Positions 25,420 to 34,263 of a DNA stretch of 37,886 nucleotides are shown one piece after another. This stretch comes from Aeromonas taiwanensis. GTDB taxonomy: Bacteria; Pseudomonadota; Gammaproteobacteria; Enterobacterales; Aeromonadaceae. Where the stretch lies: positions 1-37,886 of the forward strand of contig NZ_CDDD01000042.1 of the NCBI RefSeq assembly GCF_000820165.1. The letters run 5' to 3'. Numbering within the stretch: the stretch's first letter is position 1; every line of letters starts with the position of its first letter. A program made the translations under genes and the position numbers. A model generated the notes under the pieces. It saw nothing but the letters and a program-made list of their open reading frames with translations. It was not told the origin of the DNA and ran no database searches.

Positions 25420-25827
25420 ATGAGAAAACGTCACAGCGACAGCGGTGCGGACGAGGCGGCCATCGATTTGACCCCCATGCTGGACATCGTGTTCATCATG
25501 CTGATCTTCTTCATCGTCACCACCTCGTTCGTCAAGGAGTCCGGCGTGGAGATCAACCGCCCGAGCGCCAGCACGGCCGAGACGGTGAAGAAGGGGAACA
25601 TCATGGTCGCGGTCCGCGAGAACGGTCAGGTCTGGGTCGACAAACGGGTCGTCGAGGTGGGTGCCGTGCGTGCCAACATCGAGCGGCTGCGGGCGGAGAA
25701 CCCGGAGAGCGCCGTGGTGATCCAGGCCGATACCGAGTCCCGTTCCGGGCTGGTGGTCCAGGTCATGGATCAGATCCGCATGGCCGGTGTCCAGAACATC
25801 TCCATCGCGGCGAGCAAGAGCAGCTGA
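25420..25827 (+). CDS. exbD2: ExbD2 proton-channel subunit
   Basis: 135 residues with one N-terminal membrane span, about 20-41. DLTPMLDIVFIMLIFFIV contains Asp22, the protonatable residue equivalent to Asp25 of E. coli ExbD. The remainder is the periplasmic domain. An AAGGAG site precedes the ATG. The 67-bp gap after exbB2 contains a GC-rich inverted repeat (CCCCGGC ... GCCGGGG type) that may tune expression. Confidence 0.92.
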   Translation: MRKRHSDSGADEAAIDLTPMLDIVFIMLIFFIVTTSFVKESGVEINRPSASTAETVKKGNIMVAVRENGQVWVDKRVVEVGAVRANIERLRAENPESAVVIQADTESRSGLVVQVMDQIRMAGVQNISIAASKSS

Positions 25828-25843
25828 TGCCGGAGCGAGCCCT

Positions 25844-26479
25844 ATGAGATACCTGATATCGTTAGCGGTCTCCTGCGTGGTGGTGTTCTTCCTGTTCCTG
25901 GGAATGAACAAGCTCATCACGCCGGATCACCGGGAGCTGACGGAGAGGGAGGACGTCACCATGACCGACTTCATTCGCCTCAAGCCTCAGGAGACCTTGC
26001 AAGAGAAGCAACGGGAACTGCCCAAGCCGCCGCCCCCGAACCGTCCGCCCCCCCCGCCCGAGATGGAGGTGGCGAGCACGGACAGGCCGCAGATGGAGAG
26101 CTCCCCCATGGACATGCCCAAACTCGACATCCCGGTCAACATCGGTGGCGGCAACGCCCTGGGTGCCTACAGCACCGGCGGTGGCGGTGGTGGCATCGGC
26201 GGCAACAACGGCGCCATCCCGATGGCGACCTTCGAGCCCATGATGCCCCGCAAGGCGGCGCTGGCCGGCCTCGCCTCCGGCAAGGTACTGGTGGAGTTCA
26301 CCGTCACCGAGCGCGGCACCGTGAGCAACATCCGCATCGTCAAGGAAGAGCCCCGCAGCTATGACCTCGGCAAGGCGGCGCGCCAGACCATAGCCAAGTG
26401 GACCTTCAAGCCGGCCATGGTGGACGGCAAGCCGCAGGCCAGTCGCATGCAGCAAGAGATCGAGTTTGCGACCAACTAA
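25844..26479 (+). CDS. tonB2: TonB2 energy transducer
   Basis: 211 residues: an N-terminal membrane anchor (MRYLISLAVSCVVVFFLFL), a short proline-rich stretch near 60-72 (PKPPPPNRPPPPP), a Gly-rich linker (near 110-122), and a C-terminal TonB domain (GKVLVEFTVTERGTVSNIRI near 145, then KWTFKPAMVDGKP). It couples the ExbB2-ExbD2-TtpC motor to outer-membrane receptors. The anchor lacks the Ser/His pair of E. coli TonB, which is usual in short TonB2-type proteins. GGAG lies 8 bases before the ATG, 16 bases after exbD2. Confidence 0.9.
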   Translation: MRYLISLAVSCVVVFFLFLGMNKLITPDHRELTEREDVTMTDFIRLKPQETLQEKQRELPKPPPPNRPPPPPEMEVASTDRPQMESSPMDMPKLDIPVNIGGGNALGAYSTGGGGGGIGGNNGAIPMATFEPMMPRKAALAGLASGKVLVEFTVTERGTVSNIRIVKEEPRSYDLGKAARQTIAKWTFKPAMVDGKPQASRMQQEIEFATN

Positions 26480-26490
26480 GGAAGGTGGCG

Positions 26491-27726
26491 ATGAAAAAGT
26501 TACACACCCTGATCCTCGCCCCGGTAGCCATGGCGGTGCTGCTCAGCACCGCCAGCTGGGCCGCCGAGCAGCCCGCCCTGTCTGACCGCGCCTACCGCGC
26601 GGTCAACAAGGCCCAGGCGTTGATCACCGAGAAGAAATACGGCGAGGCCAATGCCAAGCTGCAGGAGGCGCTGTCAGGCGCAGGCGAGCGGGTCTACGAC
26701 AAGGGGGTCATTCTGCAGACCCTGGGCTTCGTGGCCGCCCAGCAGGAGAAGTACGGTCAGGCGACCAAGTACTTCGCCGACGCCATCGCCACCGGCGGCC
26801 TGCCGCCTCCCGTGGCCCAGCAGGTGCGCTACAACCTGGCCCAGCTCTACATGGCCGAGGGGAACTTCAAGGGCTCCATCAGCACCATGAAGGAGTGGTT
26901 CGCGAACCTCGGCAAGGACGAGAAACCGACCCCGCACGCCTACATCACCCTGGCCAACGCCCATGTGCAGCTCAAGCAGTACCGGGAAGCCATTCCGGCG
27001 GTGGACAGCGCGATCAAGCTCTCTGCGGGCAAGGCGCCGGAGTCCTGGTACCTGCTGAAGATGGCGGCCCACTACGAGCTGAAACAGTACAAGCCGGCCA
27101 CCGAGGTGCTGACCGCGCTGGTCGACCGCTATCCGGAGAAGAAGAAGTACTGGACCCAGCTCTCGGCCATGCACATGCAGGCGGGCAACGATGCCAAGGC
27201 CCTGGCGGCACTGGAAGGCGCCTACAACCTCGGCATGCTGACCGAAGCCAACGAGTTGCAGCGGCTCGCCAACTACCTCGCCTTCGCCGGCATTCCCCAC
27301 CGCGCTGCCCGCGTGATGGAGAAGGCCATGAAGGAGGGGCAGATCGAGAGCAATGCGGCCAACTACAAGACGCTCGCCAACTACTGGCATCAGGCCAAGG
27401 AGCTGGACCCGGCCATCGACACCCTGGCCAAGTCCTACAAGCTGGCCCCCAATGCCGAGCTGCAGCTCAAGATGGCTCGCATGATGATCCAGAGCAAACG
27501 CTATCAGGATCTGGTGGCGCTGGCCGCCAAGCCAGCCGCCAACGCCAGCGGGGAGCAGCGGGCGGATCTGAAGTTCCTGACCGGGGTCGCCTATTTTGAG
27601 CAGCAAAAGCCCAAGGAGGCGCTCAACGCCTTCACCCAGGCCGCCCAGAATGGCAACGTCAGCGGTCGTGCCACCCCCTGGATCAGCTTCTTGAAGGAGC
27701 AGCAGGGCGGCGCCGTCACCCAGTAA
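26491..27726 (+). CDS. Periplasmic TPR-repeat protein of the TonB2 cluster
   Basis: 411 residues with signal peptide MKKLHTLILAPVAMAVLLS, cleaved near SWA. The rest is helical repeats of the tetratricopeptide kind through about residue 390: AYRAVNKAQALITEKKYGEA, VRYNLAQLYMAEGNFKGSI, ITLANAHVQLKQYREAIPAV, and FLTGVAYFEQQKPKEALNAF are clear units. TPR proteins at this place are typical of ttpC-exbB-exbD-tonB clusters and are thought to scaffold the complex; the exact role is unknown. It starts 11 bases after tonB2 with GGAAGG upstream. It is the last gene of the operon, with the terminator at 27844-27870. Confidence 0.85.
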   Translation: MKKLHTLILAPVAMAVLLSTASWAAEQPALSDRAYRAVNKAQALITEKKYGEANAKLQEALSGAGERVYDKGVILQTLGFVAAQQEKYGQATKYFADAIATGGLPPPVAQQVRYNLAQLYMAEGNFKGSISTMKEWFANLGKDEKPTPHAYITLANAHVQLKQYREAIPAVDSAIKLSAGKAPESWYLLKMAAHYELKQYKPATEVLTALVDRYPEKKKYWTQLSAMHMQAGNDAKALAALEGAYNLGMLTEANELQRLANYLAFAGIPHRAARVMEKAMKEGQIESNAANYKTLANYWHQAKELDPAIDTLAKSYKLAPNAELQLKMARMMIQSKRYQDLVALAAKPAANASGEQRADLKFLTGVAYFEQQKPKEALNAFTQAAQNGNVSGRATPWISFLKEQQGGAVTQ

Positions 27727-27843
27727 ACGACAACAACGGGCCGCCCCGGACGTTCGGGGCGGCCACCCGGCCGAGGGAAGCGCCTTCCCGCACGGTCGGC
27801 AAGCACAAGGGGACCTGCCCCGCAGATTGCCTTGGTGGCAATT

Positions 27844-27870
27844 GGCCGCTCTTCGGAGCGGTCTTTTTTA
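27844..27870 (+). terminator. Intrinsic terminator of the receptor/TonB2 operon
   Basis: CCGCTC-TTCG-GAGCGG stem with six T following. An additional strong GGCCGCCCCG / CGGGGCGGCC hairpin lies just after the TPR gene (about 27738-27763) without a T run. Confidence 0.85.
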
Positions 27871-27923
27871 TGGTCCCTCCCCCCTTTTTCACGAGATGCC
27901 TGTTTTCTCCTTATATAGGCTGC

Positions 27924-27951
27924 AAAAAATCCGGAGCCTGGGCTCCGGATT
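27924..27951 (-). terminator. Intrinsic terminator of the chitinase gene
   Basis: On the minus strand the 11-bp stem AATCCGGAGCC / GGCTCCGGATT with a 2-base loop is followed by a T run. It lies downstream of the chitinase stop and of its decayed 3' duplicate. Confidence 0.85.
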
Positions 27952-27992
27952 GGGTCATTGCGTTGAGACGGGGTTGCCCCCTCAACCTGTCA

Positions 27993-28066
27993 TCAGTAGC
28001 TGCACACCAGCTTCCAGCTGCCGTCGCACGCTCTGAGTTCGCGGCTGGTACAGCAGCCGGGGCAAC
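27993..28066 (-). pseudogene. Decayed tandem copy of the chitinase 3' end
   Basis: In frame on the minus strand this reads TSRELRACDGSWKLVCSY and stop, matching TSSEPKAGDGSWKLVCNY and stop at the end of the chitinase. The copy is offset by exactly 74 bp and abuts the functional stop codon, so it is a tandem duplication of the last 74 bp (28067-28140). The two tryptophan codons of the chitin-binding face have become Cys codons (TGG to TGC and TGT). It is not translated as part of the chitinase. Confidence 0.7.
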
Positions 28067-31000
28067 TCAGTAGTTGCACACCAGTTTCCAGCTGCCGTCG
28101 CCGGCCTTGGGCTCGCTGCTGGTCCACCAGTTGGCCTGCCACACCGCCTTGCCGTTGGTCATGCGGTCGTTGCCATTGGCGTGATCCCCGCGCGGCCAGG
28201 TCGGATAGGCATTGTAGTCCGCCGGGTTGACGTTCTGGCTGGCACAGGTGGTGCCGCCACTGCCGCCGTCACTACCGCCACTGCTGCCCAGCACCGCCTC
28301 GGCCAGGGCCGGGAAGTCGGACTTCAGGCCTATGGTCTGGCTGCCGGCAATCAGGCGCATGCCGCTCGGCACGCCGGCGGCCGGCAGATAGTAGGTCATG
28401 GCCACTTCCACGTCGGTACCCGGCGCCCAGGCCTTCCAGGCCGGCAGCGTCAGGGCCACCTTGTGGAAGTCCTTTTCGCCCGCGATGCCGTCCGAGTTCT
28501 GGTTGCCGCCGCTCTCCACCACTTTCAGCCCCATGCCGCTCTGGTCGGTGATGGTGTCTGAGGTGGAGGTGGGCACCAGGAACTCGATGCGGGTGCCGCC
28601 CGGAATGGTCTGGGTCGACTTGTTGGTGAGCTTCAGGGTCGGGTTGATCGGGTAGTTGGAGTCCCCTTCCTTGAAGCCGGAGAGGCTCACGCCGATGTCG
28701 AGCTGGGCGGCCGGAGCCGGCAGATCATTCTGCTTCAGGGCCGCCTTGTCGGCCTTGCTGAACTTCTCGTAGGCGAGGCTGGTGAGGGTACTGCCCATCA
28801 CGTACTCGTTCTTCGCGGCGTCGAAGTCATAGTCCCCCGCCATCTCCCAGAACATGACGCCCCCCAGGCCGCGCTTGACGATGTAGTCGAGCTTGTGACC
28901 CATGGACTCTTCATCTTCGGTGGAGAGGAACACCTTTTTCTGCTCGTTCCAGAGCCAGGGCGCATGGGCCTTGTCGTCGTAATAACGGACATACTGCCCT
29001 TGGATCACGTCTGCCGGGTTGTTGGGATCCAGACCCCAGGCCTGGCCGTAGCTCGGCAGGGTGGTAATGCCGAGGCTGGCTGCGTGCTCCAGGTTCTTGG
29101 CGTGCCACATGGGCACGGCGCCGCCGCCAATCTCCTTGCCGTTCTTGTCGAGGTCATGCCAGATGTTGTCGATGCCCACCGCCCCGTTGCCGCAGGGGAT
29201 GGTGCTGCCCCCCGTGCCCGGCTGGCAATCGCTCTGGCTCGGCAGCGCCGCCTTGCCACCCAGCCCCTGGGTGCCACCGGTGACCCCCTGCCAGCCACGG
29301 GTGTAATAGGGCACGCCGATGTTGATCTTGCCCGCCGCCAAGGCGCCACGGAAGTAGTGGGCCGCCCAGGCGGAGTTCAGATAGCCGATGCCGCCAAACT
29401 GGGCCTGGGTGTAGACCCCCCACTGGGCCAGCTCGGGATCCGCCTTGTTGTCGAACAGGGCGGCGTTGTGGCCGACGAAGTGGTTCCAGGCGCCGTGGAA
29501 GTCATAGGTCATCAGGTTGACGTAGTCGAGGTACTGGGTGACCTGGAAGTTTTCCATGCCGCGCAGCAGGTAGGCCGAGGCCGGCGAGGCGATGGTCAGC
29601 ATGTACTTGCGACCGTCCTCGGTGCCGGCGCTGTCGAGCTTGTTGCGCAGGGTCTTCATCAGCACTTCATAGTTCGCAAACAGCTTGCCGCGACACAGGT
29701 TGGAGAGCGGGAAGTCGTTCGGGTTGCCCGCATCCTTCATGGAGGTGGGGTACTCGTAGTCGATATCCACCCCATCGAAGCCGTACTGGCGGATGAAGCC
29801 CACCGCCGAGTCGGCAAAGGCGTTGATGCCGGCGGTATTGACCGAGCAGTCGCCCTTGGTGGTGGCGGCGTAGAAGCCGCGGGTATCGGCCCAGCCCCCG
29901 ACGGAGATGAGCGTCTTCACGTCCGGATACTGCTTCTTGTACTTCGACAGCAGGTTGAAGTGGCCCTGGTAGGCGAACTCGGGATCCATCTCGGCGCCCG
30001 GCACGCCGTTCCAGGTCATCTTGGTGGCCGAGTCGTCCACCTTGATGACGTGGCTCTGCTCGTCCACCGCCGCGAAGGCGTAGTTGATGTGGGTGATCTT
30101 GTCCCAGGGGATGTCGTTCACCAGGTAGGCGGGCAGGCCGTTCTTGCCGGTGCGCCAGGAAGTGAAGTAGCCGATGACACGGCGACCGTGATCATCCCCC
30201 ATGCACTCGCTGCCGTCGGCGCGGTAGATCTGGCGCACGTCGCAGGTGAGGTTGCCGCCGGTGGGAGGCAGTGCGGCCTCTTCCACCTGCACATCCACCT
30301 GGGCCGACTCGCCAGAGAGATTGGCCTTGTCGGTCGCCACCAGCTTGAGACCGGCCAGCCCCTTGTTCTGGGGCGTCCAGCTCACTTGCCAGGGGGCGCT
30401 GGTGTCCTCGCCCACCTTCTGGCCATTCACAAAGAGCTCGACCCTGGCGACGTCGTCATTGGCGTCGGTGACGTTGCCGCTCACCGCCACGCTGCGACCC
30501 AGGGTCACCCTGGCGCCGGCGGCCGGGCTCGCGATGCTCACTTTGGGCGCCTCGGGCGCGGCCACGGCGGCGACCTTGAAGCTGGAGTCCGCCTCGCTCA
30601 GCACCTTGCCATCCTTGTCCAGCGCCCGGGCCTTGAGGGCGTGATTGCCCACACCGGCGGCAGACCAGCTCGCACTCCAGGGGGAAGCCGTTGCGGTGGC
30701 GACCAGGGTGCCGTCGATGAGGTACTCCACCTTGGCGAGCGCCGTGACCGGGCCGCTCAGGGTCACCGCCAGGGCCAGGCTGGCCCCCTCACTGACGCTG
30801 CTGCCAACGGCAGGAGAGCCGATGGCGACGACCAGGGCCGGTGGCGGCACTTCACCGCTATAGCGCTTCCAGGCATCGGTCCAGACGGTACCGACCCCGG
30901 GCTCATAGTGATAGGGGGAGGCACCACACCAGCCGGAGTAGGGGAATTCCTTGCATTCATAGAGAGCGCCTGCGTTGCTGACGATGTCGCCAGCCTTGTA

Positions 31001-31105
31001 GGCGGTGCCGGCCTGATAGGCGGGGTAAGCGGCCTGCGCCCAGGCAGGGACGGCCGCAAGGGCGACCAGCATGGCAAGCCTGCTGGGCCTCAAGATCTGT
31101 TGCAT
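28067..31105 (-). CDS. Secreted multidomain chitinase, GH18
   Basis: Endochitinase-type enzyme cutting beta-1,4 GlcNAc links. The 1012-residue product starts MQQILRPSRLAMLVALAAV (31105, GGAAG upstream; signal cleavage near AQA). Domains: CBM5/12-like chitin-binding module (about 25-80: YQAGTAYKAGDIVSNAGALY); two Ig-like domains (about 90-270); GH18 barrel (about 285-745) with ISVGGWADTRGFYAA and the catalytic FDGVDIDYEYP near 440-450; a chitinase-C domain (about 760-935); a Gly/Ser linker; and a C-terminal CBM5/12-like module ending WKLVCNY. The layout resembles large Aeromonas and Vibrio chitinases. It is convergent with the TonB2 operon and has its own terminator. No clear promoter is seen in the 636-bp upstream gap. 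Confidence 0.93.
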   Translation of the reverse strand: MQQILRPSRLAMLVALAAVPAWAQAAYPAYQAGTAYKAGDIVSNAGALYECKEFPYSGWCGASPYHYEPGVGTVWTDAWKRYSGEVPPPALVVAIGSPAVGSSVSEGASLALAVTLSGPVTALAKVEYLIDGTLVATATASPWSASWSAAGVGNHALKARALDKDGKVLSEADSSFKVAAVAAPEAPKVSIASPAAGARVTLGRSVAVSGNVTDANDDVARVELFVNGQKVGEDTSAPWQVSWTPQNKGLAGLKLVATDKANLSGESAQVDVQVEEAALPPTGGNLTCDVRQIYRADGSECMGDDHGRRVIGYFTSWRTGKNGLPAYLVNDIPWDKITHINYAFAAVDEQSHVIKVDDSATKMTWNGVPGAEMDPEFAYQGHFNLLSKYKKQYPDVKTLISVGGWADTRGFYAATTKGDCSVNTAGINAFADSAVGFIRQYGFDGVDIDYEYPTSMKDAGNPNDFPLSNLCRGKLFANYEVLMKTLRNKLDSAGTEDGRKYMLTIASPASAYLLRGMENFQVTQYLDYVNLMTYDFHGAWNHFVGHNAALFDNKADPELAQWGVYTQAQFGGIGYLNSAWAAHYFRGALAAGKINIGVPYYTRGWQGVTGGTQGLGGKAALPSQSDCQPGTGGSTIPCGNGAVGIDNIWHDLDKNGKEIGGGAVPMWHAKNLEHAASLGITTLPSYGQAWGLDPNNPADVIQGQYVRYYDDKAHAPWLWNEQKKVFLSTEDEESMGHKLDYIVKRGLGGVMFWEMAGDYDFDAAKNEYVMGSTLTSLAYEKFSKADKAALKQNDLPAPAAQLDIGVSLSGFKEGDSNYPINPTLKLTNKSTQTIPGGTRIEFLVPTSTSDTITDQSGMGLKVVESGGNQNSDGIAGEKDFHKVALTLPAWKAWAPGTDVEVAMTYYLPAAGVPSGMRLIAGSQTIGLKSDFPALAEAVLGSSGGSDGGSGGTTCASQNVNPADYNAYPTWPRGDHANGNDRMTNGKAVWQANWWTSSEPKAGDGSWKLVCNY

Positions 31106-31491
31106 ATTGTTATCTTCCTTGTTTGTCTTGGCTTCAACACCGGGAAAAGCGCAATCGCAACAGGGGGAAAGGGAACGACAACAGGCCATGGACGGGCCAC
31201 AAACCCTCAAGTCACCCTGGGTAACCCCGCTGTCTGGCCCGGGTGGGGCAGATCGGAGGCTTTGCGTCCCGGCATCACTGCCGGTTTGCCCTTGTCCTGG
31301 GTTCCGTGAGGAACAGCCCGAGTATAGGAAGCAAGTCTCGGCCGCTCAATCTTTATTCTCGAAAGAAAATATGTGGGGACGTTCCCACACTTCATCCCTC
31401 ATCGAACAGATGAGAAATAAATCATTAATATCAGTATCTTGAGCTTATCTAAACCTGGAAAGCAGCCTCTTTTTTCCCTTTCATGCACGCT

Positions 31492-31504
31492 GGACCACTG
31501 GTCC
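31492..31504. promoter_or_regulatory. Operator-like palindrome
   Basis: GGACCA-C-TGGTCC is a perfect 13-bp dyad in a non-coding stretch about 390 bp upstream of the chitinase start. The regulator is unknown. Confidence 0.35.
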
Positions 31505-31694
31505 GAGTTGCCAGAAATGTGACAAGGCGCGTCCTTGGCCAGGGCCGAGAAAATGGAGAGACGGGTCAATTTAAAAGAGAAGAGCACCTGTCTTGCTGGT
31601 GCCGTCCCTAAGGATATGGCGCGTGAAAGACCCGCGCCGATGCGGGCGAAGGATTGGCAGCCCGGCGGGATCCGGGACGATGCAAAAACGACAA

Positions 31695-31728
31695 AACAAA
31701 AAGGCCACCGCAATGGGGTGGCCTTTTA
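31695..31728 (-). terminator. Intrinsic terminator of the tRNA-Ala operon
   Basis: Minus-strand stem AAGGCCACC / GGTGGCCTT followed by TTTGTTTTG, 17 bases after the last tRNA. Confidence 0.8.
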
Positions 31729-31741
31729 TGTCATCGAATGA

Positions 31742-31817
<76 letters not shown>

Positions 31818-31882
31818 AAACTTTACTCTTCAGACAACCGGTTCTGGCGGCCGGTCATCCTGGACGCCTGGCGTCCGAATCA

Positions 31883-31958
<76 letters not shown>

Positions 31959-32025
31959 AAATTCTTTACTCTTTAGACAACCGCTTCTGGCGGTCGGTTG
32001 CCTTCGACGCATAACGTCTGAATGA

Positions 32026-32101
<76 letters not shown>

Positions 32102-32164
32102 ACAAAGGTCGGCCTGGGTGATACACACCGCACTGCCCTGGGTACATCATTTCAATCAGGAACC

Positions 32165-32240
<76 letters not shown>

Positions 32241-32268
32241 TTGGATTCCAGATTGTTCGAGGAGAATT

Positions 32269-32344
<76 letters not shown>

Positions 32345-32389
32345 AACTCACCTCGGCGCTACCAAAGTTATCTCTGGCAACGGAGGCGC

Positions 32390-32418
32390 ATGATAGGCAT
32401 CGTCCGCTTTGCTGTCAA
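32390..32418 (-). promoter_or_regulatory. Promoter of the tRNA-Ala cluster
   Basis: Minus strand: consensus -35 TTGACA, 17-bp spacer, -10 TATCAT, followed by the GC-rich discriminator GCGCCTCC. That is the form typical of stringently controlled stable-RNA promoters. The start is near 32383, about 39 bases before the first tRNA. Confidence 0.85.
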
Positions 32419-32530
32419 CCCAAAATTCGCACCCGCTGGAGCGTTTAGTCAAAATTCAGTCAGTTAGCTGTTTTTACCGCCAACCTCATCGCTATGTCGC
32501 TGTTTTACGTCGTAAATCAGGTGGGGACTC

Positions 32531-32561
32531 AAAAAAAGAGGGCCCCCTCAGGGAGCCCTCT
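32531..32561 (-). terminator. Intrinsic terminator of gltX
   Basis: Minus-strand stem AGAGGGCTCCC / GGGGGCCCTCT with a 3-base loop followed by a T run, 36 bases after the gltX stop codon and ahead of the tRNA promoter. Confidence 0.88.
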
Positions 32562-32596
32562 CATGCCATCTTGGGTACTGACACGGCGAGCCTGAA

Positions 32597-34012
32597 TTAC
32601 TCGGCGGCCATGCGTGCTTCGATGTACGCCAGGGCACGGTCGATGCGAGCGAGCACGCGCTCCTTGCCCACCAGCGCCATCACGGCGTCGATGGCAGGAG
32701 ACTGGCCCTGGCCGGTCACGGCCACGCGCAGCGGCATGCCCACCTTGCCCATGCCCTGACCCAGCTCGGCAGCGGTGGCTTCAATCAGCTCGTGCAGCGC
32801 TTCTGTGGTCCAGGTCTCCAGGGCAGCCAGCTTGGTCTTGGCCAGGGTGAGCGGCTCGGCGGCAACGCCACGCAGGTGCTTCTTGGCGGCCGCTTCGTCG
32901 ATGGCCTCGTACTCTTCGAACAGGTAGCGGCTCTGGGCGGCCACTTCCACCAGCGTGTTGCAGCGCTCCGCCAGCAGGGTCACCACAGCAGGCAAAGCCG
33001 GGCCATTGCTGGTATCGATCTTCTGATCGGCCATGTGCCAGGCCAGGTGCTTGGCCACATAAGCCGGATCCAGGCTGCGCATGTAGTGGTTGTTCAGCCA
33101 CAAGAGCTTGTCGGTATTGAAGGCGGAGGCGGACTTGGAGATGGCATCCAGGCTGAACAGCTTGATCATCTCGTCCAGGGTGAAGATCTCCTGATCGCCG
33201 TGGGACCAGCCCAGACGCACCAGGTAGTTCAGCAGGGCTTCCGGCAGGTAGCCGTCGTCACGGTACTGCATGACGGACACGGCACCGTGGCGCTTGGAGA
33301 GCTTGGCACCGTCGTCACCCAGGATCATTGAGACGTGGGCAAACTCCGGCACCGGCGCGTTCAGGGCCTTGTAGATGTTGATCTGGCGCGGGGTGTTGTT
33401 GATGTGGTCTTCGCCACGCACCACGTGGGTGATCTCCATGTCCCAGTCGTCCACCACCACGCAGAAGTTATAGGTGGGGGCACCGTCGGTACGGCGAATG
33501 ATCAGATCGTCGAGCTCGGTGTTGGCGAACTCGATGCGGCCACGCACGTGGTCGTCGAACACCACGGAGCCTTCGGTCGGGTTGCGGAAACGGATGACGT
33601 GGGGGGCGTCGGCCGGGTGATCGTGATCACCATGGCGGCACTTGCCGTCATAGCGGGGCTTCTCGCCGTTGGCCATCTGGCCTTCGCGCAGCGCTTCCAG
33701 ACGCTCCTTGGAGCAGTAGCACTTGTAGGCGCGGCCATCCGCCAGCATCTCGTCGATCAGGCCGTTGTAGCGATCGAAACGCTTGGTCTGGTAGTAGGGG
33801 CCCTCATCCCAGTTCAGCTCCAGCCATTCCATACCCTCGATGATGGCGTCGATCGCCTCCTGGGTGGAACGTTCCAGATCGGTATCCTCGATACGCAGCA
33901 CGAACTCACCGCCCTGATTCTTTGCAAACAACCAGGAATAGAGTGCGGTACGGGCACCGCCGACATGCAAGAAGCCGGTCGGGCTGGGAGCAAAACGGGT
34001 TTTGACTTTCAT
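32597..34012 (-). CDS. gltX: Glutamyl-tRNA synthetase
   Basis: Class I aminoacyl-tRNA synthetase charging tRNA-Glu. The 471-residue product matches E. coli GltX in length. Visible are the HIGH-type motif ([19 protein letters not shown] near residue 7, with HVGG in place of HIGH), a zinc-binding-like segment (CYCSKE ... GKCRHGD near 98-127), [22 protein letters not shown] near 182, and [14 protein letters not shown] near 237, which holds the KMSKS-type loop. AAGG lies 8 bases before the ATG. Neighbouring tRNA-Ala genes are also found by gltX in E. coli. A terminator follows. Confidence 0.97.
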   Translation of the reverse strand: MKVKTRFAPSPTGFLHVGGARTALYSWLFAKNQGGEFVLRIEDTDLERSTQEAIDAIIEGMEWLELNWDEGPYYQTKRFDRYNGLIDEMLADGRAYKCYCSKERLEALREGQMANGEKPRYDGKCRHGDHDHPADAPHVIRFRNPTEGSVVFDDHVRGRIEFANTELDDLIIRRTDGAPTYNFCVVVDDWDMEITHVVRGEDHINNTPRQINIYKALNAPVPEFAHVSMILGDDGAKLSKRHGAVSVMQYRDDGYLPEALLNYLVRLGWSHGDQEIFTLDEMIKLFSLDAISKSASAFNTDKLLWLNNHYMRSLDPAYVAKHLAWHMADQKIDTSNGPALPAVVTLLAERCNTLVEVAAQSRYLFEEYEAIDEAAAKKHLRGVAAEPLTLAKTKLAALETWTTEALHELIEATAAELGQGMGKVGMPLRVAVTGQGQSPAIDAVMALVGKERVLARIDRALAYIEARMAAE

Positions 34013-34064
34013 CTTTAAGCCTTGTGTAGAGGGCCTTGGGCCAATTCGTTAAAAAAACCGTCGC

Positions 34065-34073
34065 ATTTTAGCA
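34065..34073 (-). promoter_or_regulatory. Possible gltX extended -10 promoter
   Basis: The minus strand reads TGCTAAAAT, an extended -10 element (TGn plus TAAAAT). Transcription would start about 45 bases before the gltX ATG. No -35 was recognised. Confidence 0.4.
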
Positions 34074-34221
34074 CCGACAATGACGGATGGGAAAACCATG
34101 GAAAGGCATAGGGTAAAATAGGGTTCAAACAGTTAATAACCACTGATTTTGAGTGGGATCGCAAAACTTTCCCTCTTTTTACGCTTAGCTAGGCAGGATT
34201 GCTGGAGAGATCTCCCGCCCT

Positions 34222-34229
34222 GCCGATAA
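34222..34229 (+). promoter_or_regulatory. Possible sigma-28 (FliA) -10 element for the chemoreceptor
   Basis: GCCGATAA is the exact FliA -10 consensus and lies 34 bases before the chemoreceptor ATG. The -35 position (TGGA at 34203-34206) is a poor match to TAAA. The gene type makes flagellar-regulon control plausible. Confidence 0.45.
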
Positions 34230-34263
34230 TTCGGACAACCGCCTACTACACAAGGAACGCAAG

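Larger units (their letters stand above)
31106..31741. other. Gene-free region between chitinase and tRNA cluster
   Basis: Holds the chitinase control region (AT-rich around 31350-31440), a 13-bp palindrome at 31492-31504, and the tRNA terminator at 31695-31728. Frames here (62-127 codons) overlap these signals or antisense tRNA and are not genes. Confidence 0.5.
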
